A DNA stretch of 64,000 bases, from contig NZ_JAGIOE010000001.1 of the NCBI RefSeq assembly GCF_017876575.1, positions 2,170,001-2,234,000 of the forward strand. The letters run 5' to 3'. Source of the DNA: Paeniglutamicibacter psychrophenolicus (GTDB lineage Bacteria > Actinomycetota > Actinomycetes > Actinomycetales > Micrococcaceae). A program made the translations under genes and the position numbers. How positions within the stretch are numbered: the first letter of the stretch is position 1; each line of letters opens with the position of its first letter. The notes beneath the pieces were generated by a model. The model worked only from the letters and a program-made list of their open reading frames with translations. It had not been told where the DNA came from and did no database searches. Shown one piece after another: positions 32,355-43,711 of the stretch.

Positions 32355-33289
32355 AGCAGGGGAACGAAGTTGTCGCTGCTGATTGCGGCAATTTACGACA
32401 AGGTGACGTCATCCAGTACTTTTGGCTTGACGCGGCTGGCGATAGCTCGGCACCTAATGGGGTCGCAATTCTCAGCCAAACTTGCGACGTGGTTCAGCCA
32501 TCGAAAGTTCGTTGTCTCATCGCTCCGGTGATTGAGGCGAATGAAAGTTCCCTTCGAGACGCACGCAAGGGACGCAAACCTTTGCACCTCTTCCTTGAGC
32601 CAGAGAATGGAAGCGGCTTACTTCCATGCGTTGCCGATATGGAGCAAGCAACGTCTGTCCTCAAAAGTGACATTGTGGGGAAACCGGTGCTGGCGAGGTA
32701 CGTGCCGGAGGCGAGCAGTGTTCATGCAGGTAACATTGCGGCTCGCGTTGGTCGGGCATTCAACAGATTCCCATTTCCAGATGAGGTCTATCCATTCTTC
32801 AATAAGCTGCGCTCTAACGTGCAAAGCAAATCCGGGACGCTGAGTCCGTTCGGTCAAGTGATTGATCTTGTCTCAGATTTGAGAGTGAGCGCGAATCATT
32901 GGACAGACTCGGGTCGGCAATTAAAGCTGTACGTCGTCATCGAGGAGGAACGCTTAATCCCTCGCGATGATTTCGACCCACAGTGGGTGTGGGGAGACGC
33001 TCGAGTGCTTGATCTACGGAAATCCGAGGAGCTCGCCTCGTTGAATTTGAGCCGTGTATGTGAGTTGCTTCTGAAGAACGACCGTGGCGATCCAACGACG
33101 TTAGCAAATCTCTGGATTCGCCTCGGGTCCTGCATGACCACCGAGCTGCTGCACCCGTATCTCAACGATGAGGTCACCGAATGCTACGTTGAAGTGCTTG
33201 CGGACACAGAGATGACGTACAGACAGTACCAGCGGACCGTGAGTCTTGATCTCGAAGTGTTATCGGACTCAAACGTCTCGAAACCCTAG
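32351..33289 (+). CDS. Unknown protein with LSQTCD motif, third gene of the accessory operon
   Basis: A 312-residue soluble protein. Near the N-terminus, a beta-like region (NLRQGDVIQYFWLDAAGD) leads into GVAILSQTCDVVQPSKVRCL, where the Ser-Gln-Thr-Cys-Asp segment with its single Cys stands out as a possible active or metal site. A Cys elsewhere (GLLPCVADMEQ) could pair with it. The C-terminal half is helical with a Trp-rich strand (DDFDPQWVWGDARVLDLRKS). I do not recognise an enzyme class. Start is a GTG overlapping the previous stop. Its constant linkage to the two upstream genes in this operon suggests a joint function. Confidence 0.65.
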   Translation: MKQGNEVVAADCGNLRQGDVIQYFWLDAAGDSSAPNGVAILSQTCDVVQPSKVRCLIAPVIEANESSLRDARKGRKPLHLFLEPENGSGLLPCVADMEQATSVLKSDIVGKPVLARYVPEASSVHAGNIAARVGRAFNRFPFPDEVYPFFNKLRSNVQSKSGTLSPFGQVIDLVSDLRVSANHWTDSGRQLKLYVVIEEERLIPRDDFDPQWVWGDARVLDLRKSEELASLNLSRVCELLLKNDRGDPTTLANLWIRLGSCMTTELLHPYLNDEVTECYVEVLADTEMTYRQYQRTVSLDLEVLSDSNVSKP

Positions 33290-33293
33290 TGAA

Positions 33294-33416
33294 ATGAGCC
33301 GTCTCGACGACTGGCTGACCAAGCATGGCGACAGGGAGAAACTGACTTTCGGGGCAATGATGGAATTCGTGCAGGCCAGCGATTCTCGTAGCAAAATTTC
33401 GAAACTTTTCGCTTGA
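33294..33416 (+). CDS. Possible 40-residue open reading frame at the end of the island
   Basis: Starts 4 bases after the stop of the LSQTCD gene and reads MSRLDDWLTKHGDREKLTFG then AMMEFVQASDSRSKISKLFA. The composition is protein-like, but there is no ribosome site. Past its TGA the same phase does not continue to a known domain. It may be a small fourth member of the operon or the remnant of a longer gene. Confidence 0.3.
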   Translation: MSRLDDWLTKHGDREKLTFGAMMEFVQASDSRSKISKLFA

Positions 33417-33454
33417 ATCGGCCTGCTCATCGTCAGTGACGAGATTTCTTGGGA

Positions 33455-33472
33455 ACCCGATGCGCCGAGCGC
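33455..33472 (+). repeat. Right copy of the 18-bp direct repeat (before groES)
   Basis: Identical to 29873-29890. It is followed by TTAA, so the reading CCC GAT GCG CCG AGC GCT TAA repeats the last residues of CsrA (PDAPSA, stop). It lies 16 bases before the CIRCE operator. Confidence 0.85.
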
Positions 33473-33488
33473 TTAAAAAACGCCGCAA

Positions 33489-33515
33489 TTAGCACTCGCC
33501 TTGACCGAGTGCTAA
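33489..33515 (+). promoter_or_regulatory. CIRCE operator (HrcA-binding site) of groES-groEL
   Basis: TTAGCACTC, 9 bases, GAGTGCTAA: a perfect CIRCE inverted repeat. HrcA binds it and represses chaperonin genes until heat shock. hrcA is not in this window. Confidence 0.97.
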
Positions 33516-33529
33516 TGGTTGCCTAGAGT
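33501..33529 (+). promoter_or_regulatory. Housekeeping promoter of groES-groEL
   Basis: TTGACC (33501-33506), 17 bases, TAGAGT (33524-33529). The -35 box lies inside the CIRCE element, so bound HrcA would block RNA polymerase directly. Transcription would start near 33536, giving a leader of about 120 bases. Confidence 0.8.
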
Positions 33530-33658
33530 CATTCATGGTGCTTGTCGTTCCCGGCAAGCGCTGAAAGCCTGAGGTAATTCACCAGCTGGCACCGCGACGA
33601 CGGTTGGTACCACCCGAACGGCCCGTAAACCATTGGTAACTCACGCAAAGGAGAGACG

Positions 33659-33955
33659 ATGTCCGTCTCCATTAAGCCTCTCGAGGACCGCATTGTCGTC
33701 CAGCCGCTCGAAGCAGAAACCACCACTGCTTCCGGTCTGGTCATCCCTGATTCCGCCAAGGAAAAGCCGCAGGAAGGCAAGGTCGTAGCAGTTGGACCGG
33801 GCCGTGTCGATGACAACGGCAACCGCGTTCCGGTAGACGTAGCCGAGGGCGACGTCGTGATCTACTCCAAGTACGGCGGAACCGAAGTCAAGGTCGGCGG
33901 TGCAGAGTACCTGGTGCTCTCGGCACGCGACGTCCTGGCCATCGTCGTAAAGTAG
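33659..33955 (+). CDS. groES: Co-chaperonin GroES
   Basis: A 98-residue 10-kDa chaperonin. Typical segments are [20 protein letters not shown], the mobile loop [20 protein letters not shown], and the closing ARDVLAIVV. The mobile loop Ile-Pro contacts GroEL. AAAGGAGAG lies 5 bases before the ATG. groEL follows after a 60-base gap that holds a perfect 14-bp hairpin. Confidence 0.99.
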   Translation: MSVSIKPLEDRIVVQPLEAETTTASGLVIPDSAKEKPQEGKVVAVGPGRVDDNGNRVPVDVAEGDVVIYSKYGGTEVKVGGAEYLVLSARDVLAIVVK

Positions 33956-33963
33956 TTTTCCTC

Positions 33964-35629
<1,666 letters not shown>

Positions 35630-35844
35630 CACCGCCCACACGGCAGTGCGTCCACGCGCCGCCGGCACCAGCACTGGCGCCCACACCGGGCGGCAGGGCC
35701 GGACGCCGGCGGCGTTTGGCGTCTGGGCCCGGGTGCCGGCAAATCCCCTTCGGTAACGAAACCATAACGGACTTTGCTAGGGTGGGATGTCCATGCCCAA
35801 CGTTCCGGGCCTGGACACACCGCAAGTTTTTTCAGGATGTACTG

Positions 35845-37947
35845 ATGCCTATCCCCACACCTGCCCCGGTTTCGGCAGTGCGGAGCAACGCACCGGTCAC
35901 GTACCCCGCCGAACGCTTCAGGCCCGAACTCCAGGGCCTGCGGGCGTTGGCGGTCGTGCTCGTGATGGTCTACCACGTCTGGTTTGGCCGGGTTTCCGGA
36001 GGCGTGGACGTCTTTTTGCTGCTCTCCGCGTTCTTCCTCGCCGGCGCTTTCATCCGCAAGGTCGAGACCTCGCGGCCCCTGGCGCTGCTTTCCTACTGGC
36101 TCGGCGTCTTTCGCCGGCTACTGCCCGCCGCGGTCCTGGTCCTGCTTTCCGTCATCGCCGCCAGCATCGTGCTGCTGCCCAAGGCTCGCTGGAGCTCGAT
36201 CATGGAGCAAACCGCCGCCAGCCTCTTCTACCGGCAGAACTGGCAGCTTGCGGCGGACTCGGTGGACTACTACGCCGCGGACCACGCCACGGCCAGCCCG
36301 CTGCAGCACTTCTGGTCGCTGTCCATCCAGGGCCAGGTCTTCATCCTGTGGCCGCTGCTGCTCGCCGCGGGCCTGGTCCTGTTCAAGGCCCTGTCCGGCA
36401 GGTTCCCCTCGCTGAGCTACCGGAACACCATGGGCATGCTCTTCGGAGCCGTGTTCACCACGTCCCTGGCCTACTCGATCCACATCACCGCAACCGCCCA
36501 GGAATGGGCCTACTTCGACACCGGAGCCAGGCTCTGGGAGTTCGCTCTCGGTTCCTTGCTGGCCGTATACCTGCCGCAGCTGCAAAGACTGCCCAAGGCC
36601 CTGACCGTGCCGCTGGGCTGGGTGGGCCTGGCCGCGATCCTGGCCTGCGGCATGCTGCTGCAGGTGGAGCACGAGTTCCCCGGTTACCTGGCCCTGTGGC
36701 CGACCCTGGCCGCGGCCTTCATCGTCATGGCCCCGAACAACCGCTTCGGGGTGCAACGGGTGCTGGTCCTGGGCCCGCTGGTGAAGCTGGGGGACGTGTC
36801 CTATGCGCTGTACCTGTGGCACTGGCCGGTGATGATCTTCTTCCTCGTCGAAACGGGAAACGCGGAGATCTCCTTCGCCACAGGCCTGGGCCTGATGCTG
36901 GTTTCCCTGTTGCTGGCCTGGGCCACCACCCGCGTCGTCGAATCCCCGATGCGATCCTGGCAATGGCTCTCGGCCAAGCGCCGGCGCGCGGGCCTGGGCA
37001 TCGCGGTGCTGCTGTCCCTGGTGCTGCTGCCGCTGACCGGCTGGGAACACCGGGTCGCCGCCGAGGAACTGCGTGCGGCCTCCCAGGCGGAGATCGACAA
37101 CCCCGGTGCAGCAATCATGGACCCCGGGTTCGGACACGAGCCAAGCTCCGAGGCCGTCACGATCCCGCTGACCAGCAAGCTCGACGAGGAATGGTCGAAC
37201 TTCGGGGCCGACTGCACCGGCGCATGGGCGCCTGAGACGCCCGAGGTCGAATACTGCCAGCAGGGCGGCAACGAGGACGCGGAAAAGACCATCGTGGTGC
37301 TGGGGGACTCGCACGCCCAGCACTGGAGCGGCGCGGTGGATGTGATGGCGCAAAAGCACGGCTGGCGCTGGATCCTGCTGACCAAGCCGTCATGCCGCTT
37401 CGGAGGCCCCTCGGACACCCGCGGCGAGGAATGCGGGGCATTCAACAAGGCCGCAGGCAACTACGTGCTGGAACACGAACCCGATGCGGTGCTCACCCTG
37501 GGCACCTTCACCGCCCTGGGCGAAGACGCCGAAGGCCGCTCCCCGGCGCAGCAGGAGCGGATCGTGCCCGGCTACGAGGCGGGAATCCGCCCGCTGCTTG
37601 AGGCCGGCATCCCGGTGGTGGCGCTGCGCGACACTCCGCGCTTTACCACCCCGGCCCCCGAGTGCGTGGACAGGTTCGGGGCGGAATCGGAGAAATGCAG
37701 TGCCCCGGTTTCCGAGCTCATGGCCGCGGCCTCGCCGCTGGAGGACCTGGAAGCCGGCGGCACCCTGGGGGAGAACTTCTCCACCATGGACATGACCGAC
37801 CAGCTCTGCCCCGAGGGCACCTGCCTCCCGGTCATCGGCAACGTGCTGGTTTACATGGACCAGTCCCACCTGACCAGTACGTATGTCCTCACGACGGCGG
37901 TCCAATTCGAGAGGCGATTCCTGGAAGCACTCAGCGGCTCGCACTGA
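35845..37947 (+). CDS. OafA/YrhL-type acyltransferase with C-terminal SGNH domain
   Basis: A 700-residue membrane protein. Residues about 30-420 form an acyltransferase-3 domain with some ten helices, beginning RPELQGLRALAVVLVMVYHV, where His in VYHVWF is the family catalytic residue, followed by GVDVFLLLSAFFLAGAFI. Residues about 480-700 are an extracytoplasmic SGNH hydrolase-like domain starting KTIVVLGDSHAQHWSGAV (Ser of GDSH). Such fusions O-acetylate cell-surface polysaccharide or peptidoglycan. The ATG at 35845 with AGGA upstream gives the usual short cytoplasmic N-terminus; longer upstream readings are non-coding. No functional partner is adjacent. Confidence 0.9.
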   Translation: MPIPTPAPVSAVRSNAPVTYPAERFRPELQGLRALAVVLVMVYHVWFGRVSGGVDVFLLLSAFFLAGAFIRKVETSRPLALLSYWLGVFRRLLPAAVLVLLSVIAASIVLLPKARWSSIMEQTAASLFYRQNWQLAADSVDYYAADHATASPLQHFWSLSIQGQVFILWPLLLAAGLVLFKALSGRFPSLSYRNTMGMLFGAVFTTSLAYSIHITATAQEWAYFDTGARLWEFALGSLLAVYLPQLQRLPKALTVPLGWVGLAAILACGMLLQVEHEFPGYLALWPTLAAAFIVMAPNNRFGVQRVLVLGPLVKLGDVSYALYLWHWPVMIFFLVETGNAEISFATGLGLMLVSLLLAWATTRVVESPMRSWQWLSAKRRRAGLGIAVLLSLVLLPLTGWEHRVAAEELRAASQAEIDNPGAAIMDPGFGHEPSSEAVTIPLTSKLDEEWSNFGADCTGAWAPETPEVEYCQQGGNEDAEKTIVVLGDSHAQHWSGAVDVMAQKHGWRWILLTKPSCRFGGPSDTRGEECGAFNKAAGNYVLEHEPDAVLTLGTFTALGEDAEGRSPAQQERIVPGYEAGIRPLLEAGIPVVALRDTPRFTTPAPECVDRFGAESEKCSAPVSELMAAASPLEDLEAGGTLGENFSTMDMTDQLCPEGTCLPVIGNVLVYMDQSHLTSTYVLTTAVQFERRFLEALSGSH

Positions 37948-38132
37948 TTCCGGGCGCCTGTCCAGGGCCGAAAAAGCACCGTTGGGACGCGCAGGTGCGG
38001 CGTGACCAAAGTGCCGTGCAAGCGTGACTCCGAGGGCCTTTTGCGCCGTCCACGAGCGGCGTAGTGTTGCCTCCAAGCGGCCGAACGATCCAGCCCGGCC
38101 GTGCCCACTTGCGCACCATCGGAGTCAATGCC

Positions 38133-39788
38133 ATGAAAACGGAAATGGCACCCTTGTCCCTGGCCCTGGCCGGCCCCGTGAGCAGGAGGGCGGTGCTCTC
38201 GGCCGCCGTGGCGGTGCTGGGAGGAGCCGTGCTGGGCCCGGGCCTGGTGGCGGCGCCCGCCGCGGCGGCGGTCATCCGCAACCACGTCTACACCATCTCC
38301 TCGCGCAACACCTTCACGTCCGCCACCTACCCGCGCACAGAATTCCGCGCCCTGTGGACCGCGAGCGTGGTGAACATCGACTGGCCCTCCAAATCCGGGC
38401 TGCCGGTGGCGACCCAACAGGCGGAACTCCGCTCGATCCTGGACCTTGCGGTGTCCCGGAACCTCAACGCCGTGCTGCTGCAGGTCCGCCCGGCCGCGGA
38501 CCGGATGTGGAAGGCCACCCTGGGCGAGCCATGGTCCAAGTACCTCACCGGAACCCAGGGCACGGACCCCGGCTACGACCCGCTGGCCTACGCCATCTCC
38601 GAGGCGCACAAGCGCGGGATCGCCCTGCACGCCTGGATCAACCCGTTCCGCGTCTCGATGGACACCTCGCTGAGCTCGCTGGTGGCCAGCCACCCGGCGC
38701 GACTGAACCCCTCGTGGTCCTTCGTCTACGGTCCGCGGCGCTACTACAACCCCGGGATCCCGGCGGTGCGCACGTTCATTCGCAACGTGGTCGTCGACCT
38801 GGTCAAGCGCTACGACGTGGACGGGGTGCACTTCGACGACTACTTCTACCCCTACCCGGTGGCAGGGGTCTCGATCCCGGATTCCTCGACCTACAACACC
38901 TACAAGGGCTCCTTCACCTCGATCTCCAGCTGGCGGCGAAACAACATCAACGTGTTCGTGCGCGACACCCACGCCGCGATCCACGCCGCCAAACCCCGGG
39001 TGGTGTTCGGCATCGGCCCCTTCGGCATCTGGGCCAACAGCTCCTCGAGCTCTCTGGGCTCGGCCACCAGCGGGCTGGAGAGCTTCTACGCCCTCTACGC
39101 GGACACCCGGCGCTGGGTCAAGGAAGGCTGGGTCGACTACATCGCCCCGCAGTTGTACTGGTACCAGGGCTACACGGTGGCCAACTACAACGTGCTGGTC
39201 GACTGGTGGGCCAAGCAGGTCGCCGGAACCAGCGTCAAGCTCTACACCGGTGAGGCCGCCTACAAGGTCGGCGACCCCGCCACACCGGCCTGGCAGGACC
39301 CCAACGAGCTGCGCGACCACGTGACCAAGTGCCGTTCGGTCCCGGCGGTGCGCGGCCAGGCGTACTACAACACCACCGCCGTGCGGGCGAACAAGCTCAA
39401 CGCCATCGGCATCCTCAAGGCCGCCAAGTACGCGCGCCCCGGCCTTCCCGTTCCCTACACGCAGCTGAACTCCGTGCGCCCCTACACGCCCACGATCGCC
39501 AAGGCCGTGCGCGAGGGCAGCGGGGTGCGGCTGAGCTGGACCTCCAGTTCCAGCGGCGAGCCGATCAAGCTCATCGCCATCTGGCGCTGGGAATCCACCG
39601 GATCGATCGTCCCGTACATCCAGTCCACCGGAACCTACCTGCGCAGCGTGCGCCGGCGCACCGCCTCCGCCCAGTCCTGGCTGGATTCCGGGGTGGTGCT
39701 CGGGCACTACTACTGGTACATGATCCAATCGATCAGCCAGACCGGCGTTGACTCCTCGCGGGCCACCGCGATCTTCATCAGGGCGTGA
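38133..39788 (+). CDS. Secreted GHL10-type glycoside-hydrolase-like protein (YngK/DUF187 family)
   Basis: A 551-residue exported protein. A twin-arginine signal peptide is visible at residues 17-45 (SRRAVLSAAVAVLGGAVLGP, ending AAPAAAA). The family entry segment EFRALWTASVVNIDWPSKSG is followed by AISEAHKRGIALHAWINPFR and YDVDGVHFDDYFYPYPV, where the two Asp residues are the likely catalytic acids of the TIM barrel, and VDYIAPQLYWYQG. These proteins are thought to act on peptidoglycan or other wall glycans. The last 100 residues look like a fibronectin-III-type module (GVRLSWTSSSSGEPIKLIAI). The ATG with GGAG upstream is chosen because the signal peptide follows directly. Confidence 0.88.
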   Translation: MKTEMAPLSLALAGPVSRRAVLSAAVAVLGGAVLGPGLVAAPAAAAVIRNHVYTISSRNTFTSATYPRTEFRALWTASVVNIDWPSKSGLPVATQQAELRSILDLAVSRNLNAVLLQVRPAADRMWKATLGEPWSKYLTGTQGTDPGYDPLAYAISEAHKRGIALHAWINPFRVSMDTSLSSLVASHPARLNPSWSFVYGPRRYYNPGIPAVRTFIRNVVVDLVKRYDVDGVHFDDYFYPYPVAGVSIPDSSTYNTYKGSFTSISSWRRNNINVFVRDTHAAIHAAKPRVVFGIGPFGIWANSSSSSLGSATSGLESFYALYADTRRWVKEGWVDYIAPQLYWYQGYTVANYNVLVDWWAKQVAGTSVKLYTGEAAYKVGDPATPAWQDPNELRDHVTKCRSVPAVRGQAYYNTTAVRANKLNAIGILKAAKYARPGLPVPYTQLNSVRPYTPTIAKAVREGSGVRLSWTSSSSGEPIKLIAIWRWESTGSIVPYIQSTGTYLRSVRRRTASAQSWLDSGVVLGHYYWYMIQSISQTGVDSSRATAIFIRA

Positions 39789-39943
39789 GGCCCCGACGCC
39801 ATGCGGCCGCATCGTGCCGCACCGTTCCGGAGAAACGGGAGGTCCCGGGAGCTCCCCAGCGGTGCGGTCGGATGGCGGGGCACGGGCGGCGGCGGGAGTT
39901 GCGTTCGCCACACCCTGCATGCGGGAATGTTGCTTGGCGGTGA

Positions 39944-41497
<1,554 letters not shown>

Positions 41498-41511
41498 GCA
41501 CCCATCACGAC

Positions 41512-41564
41512 AAGGCCCCGGCCACCGGCTCCCACCAAAGGGAAATCGGTGGCCGGGGCCTTTT
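41512..41564 (+). terminator. Rho-independent terminator of guaB
   Basis: AAGGCCCCGGCCACCG (41512-41527) pairs exactly with CGGTGGCCGGGGCCTT (41547-41562), and the stem runs into TTTT. It starts 14 bases after the guaB stop. Confidence 0.93.
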
Positions 41565-41569
41565 GCATT

Positions 41570-42085
41570 TACCTCGACGGGGATCAACGGCTTCGTCCGG
41601 CACCTCGAGAAGGCGCCGGACGACCATGGAATGAGCCCGACGTTCCGCCGATTGGGCAACTGGACGCTCGGTAGGTAAGCTGATTTGGTTGGTCCTGCCA
41701 CCCCCCTATGCGCAGGACCATTTTCGGAAGAATCTGGCACCCCCAAGTACCAGATCCTTCCAAGGGAGATACGCCGCAGACCCCAAGCTGCGGGTTCTCC
41801 GGGCAGGGGCTCGCTGACGTAGCGCGGGTTCCTGTCTTCCCTTTTTCCGATGGATCCCATGTGCAGTGCCGGGCAGATGGTTGGGTTTGGACCGCTTGAT
41901 GCGTTGGTGCCGGACATCCGGGAACGATCGGACGGGACCCTGATTTGCAATACAAAGGCTCCAACACCCCGTAAAACGCTGCACCACTACGGCTGGCTAA
42001 CCCGCACGTTGAAACAGGCATCTGCCGCAGGGGACTTCTGGAGGCAGCGCCGTTTCCCTAAGCCGGTTAGGCGCCTGGGGTCGAC
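41570..42085. other. Gene-poor stretch with three successive hairpins
   Basis: No supported gene. TGGTCCTGC (41690-41698) pairs with GCAGGACCA (41712-41720) and is followed by TTTT, a plausible terminator on the plus strand. GGAAGAATCTGG (41726-41737) pairs with CCAGATCCTTCC (41750-41761) with one mismatch. CCGCAG and CTGCGG (about 41773-41792) make a third stem. The three loops share a C-rich core (CACCCCC, CACCCCC, ACCCC). The stretch lies between convergent units: guaB and the minus-strand signal-peptidase operon. Confidence 0.5.
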
Positions 42086-42577
42086 TCAGTCCAGTGGCTT
42101 GCAGCTGAGGCTGCCCACGTGCTTATGATCCAATTCGACGGCGATCTTCGTCGCAGTACCCGGCTTGCCGTCGAGCATCGGGGTGATGGAGAGCGTGAAA
42201 TTGCCGAAACCGCTCATGCTCGGCCGCTTGAAGGTGAGGATCTGGCTGACGCTGTGACCTGGACCGGTGGGCACAACGTCGAGGGGGTTGATGTCCATGA
42301 AGCTTTCCGGTGTCGTGGATAACCGGTATCCGGTCGCGTCGACTGCTTCCCACATCACGGTTACCTGTGCATCCCAGCCTTCGTCCGCCCGGTTGCTGCA
42401 AGTGACTGTGTTGGCGTCCACCGTCCCCGCCGGAGCCCAGGTTCCGGCGGTGACGGCCACAGCGACGGTCCCGCTCTGGCTCCACAGGGCGTGCGCCCCG
42501 GCGGCACCAAGTCCGAGCACAACGACGAGCACGTAGGTGAACATTGCGGCGCGCAGGCCCGGAAGTTTGCGGCTCAT
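42086..42577 (-). CDS. Exported protein with SipW-type signal peptide
   Basis: A 163-residue protein, last gene of a four-gene operon. The N-terminus MSRKLPGLRAAMFTYVLVVV is a signal/membrane segment ending GAHALWSQSG, with the Ala-x-Trp junction also seen in the two exported proteins upstream (LAMWNATA and LAVWNVEA). After it comes a short beta-rich domain with two Cys (VTCSNRADEG and GSLSCKPLD) that may form a disulfide. The start overlaps the stop of the signal peptidase gene by four bases. Function unknown; probably processed by that peptidase. Confidence 0.75.
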   Translation of the reverse strand: MSRKLPGLRAAMFTYVLVVVLGLGAAGAHALWSQSGTVAVAVTAGTWAPAGTVDANTVTCSNRADEGWDAQVTVMWEAVDATGYRLSTTPESFMDINPLDVVPTGPGHSVSQILTFKRPSMSGFGNFTLSITPMLDGKPGTATKIAVELDHKHVGSLSCKPLD

Positions 42578-43137
42578 GCTGCGGTCTCCTGTCGACGGTT
42601 GGTGCGCCGGGCGATCACGGCGCGGGTCATGCTGATTGCGCCGTAGCCGATCAAAGCGAGTGCCGCGAGCTTCGTGGCCAGGCCGCGGTCCTGGTTGCCA
42701 AACCAATTGGCGGCGTACCCGGCGAAGGGAACGGCATAGAGCAGCTTGCCGCGGACCTGGATCTCTGCGACAGGTGCGGGGTCGGCGACGTCGTTGTTGT
42801 CGCCCTTCGTGACCAGCAGGGAATCGCCCTCTTGGTCAACAGCGACGCTGGTGATCCGGTGGGTGATCACCTCGGGGCGCCCGGACTCGAGCTGGTACGT
42901 CACCACATCCCCGACGGCAAGCTCATCGAAGGCGGTGGGCTTGACCACCAAGAAGGTGCCGGGACCATAGTGCGGCTTCATTGAATTGGTGAGCACCGAG
43001 TAGGTCTGGGATCCGGTGGCCAACGGGCCAATGATCAGTACCACTGCGGCGAGGACAGAGAAAATCAGTGCCGTGAAGCTGGCGATGCGTCCCGTTGTGC
43101 GAAGGAACGCGCCTCCGGCGGTGGTTGTGGCGTGCAT
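42574..43137 (-). CDS. SipW-like (ER-type) signal peptidase I
   Basis: A 187-residue membrane enzyme. A membrane helix at about 22-45 (TALIFSVLAAVVLIIGPLAT) precedes the catalytic Ser segment SVLTNSMKPHYGPGTFLVVK. The second catalytic residue is His in VITHRITSV, so the enzyme uses the Ser-His dyad of ER-type/SipW peptidases rather than the Ser-Lys dyad of ordinary bacterial SPase I. KGDNNDVADP follows, as in the family. A second membrane helix lies near the C-terminus (about 158-175). The ATG at 43137 gives a normal N-terminus. It sits between genes for three proteins with a shared unusual signal peptide, its likely substrates. Confidence 0.92.
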   Translation of the reverse strand: MHATTTAGGAFLRTTGRIASFTALIFSVLAAVVLIIGPLATGSQTYSVLTNSMKPHYGPGTFLVVKPTAFDELAVGDVVTYQLESGRPEVITHRITSVAVDQEGDSLLVTKGDNNDVADPAPVAEIQVRGKLLYAVPFAGYAANWFGNQDRGLATKLAALALIGYGAISMTRAVIARRTNRRQETAA

Positions 43138-43157
43138 GGGCCGGGCCTTTCTCGTGC

Positions 43158-43700
43158 TCAGCGCGATTGCTGTTCGGCGGTGAGCACGACCGCGATGGAT
43201 GCCCCGGTGCCACCAAATGTTGCGGGTGTGTTTTCCTTCAGGGCGGTGGCCAGACAGAGGGTTCCGCTGGCGTCCTTGGCCAGGTCCACGCTGCTGGCCT
43301 GCTGGAGCGGCGCGCATTTGCCGTTGTGTCCCACGGTGATGCTGCTCATCAAGTACGGAGCCAGTTCACCGGTGGCCGTTGCCACCGCCGTGACCCGGAT
43401 GGTGAAGGTTCCGCCGGCGTCCGTCGCGTTGGTGACCACGATCGGCGTTACAGCGCTCTTTCCGGGTGCCAGATTTGCCGGTCCCTGCACGTTGAGGTTC
43501 CCGCCAATGGGCAACCGCTGCTCCTTGCCGCCGTCGACCGCGACTGCCACCTTGAAGTCAGCCGATTGAATGGTTGGGCTATTCGAGGTGGCCGTTGCGT
43601 TCCACATGGCCAAGGTCCCCTGGACGGTGAGCAGTGCCAAGACGATGGCGGCGCTGATCGTTGCGGTGGCTTTCAGCGCCGACATCGTCTTCACGGTCAT
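43158..43700 (-). CDS. SipW-dependent-type exported protein (TasA/CotN-like group)
   Basis: A 180-residue protein with a hydrophobic signal segment (ALKATATISAAIVLALLTVQ) ending GTLAMWNATATS, followed by a beta-rich domain. The Trp-Asn just after the hydrophobic stretch and the SPTIQSADFKV that follows match actinobacterial 'alternate signal peptide' proteins handled by SipW-type peptidases. Two Cys (GKCAPL and GTLCLATALK) may pair. In Bacillus such proteins (TasA) make biofilm fibres; a similar surface role is only a guess. It starts 11 bases after the upstream gene; a second ATG six codons on is possible. Confidence 0.78.
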   Translation of the reverse strand: MTVKTMSALKATATISAAIVLALLTVQGTLAMWNATATSNSPTIQSADFKVAVAVDGGKEQRLPIGGNLNVQGPANLAPGKSAVTPIVVTNATDAGGTFTIRVTAVATATGELAPYLMSSITVGHNGKCAPLQQASSVDLAKDASGTLCLATALKENTPATFGGTGASIAVVLTAEQQSR

Positions 43701-43711
43701 GCTCCAGTGGT

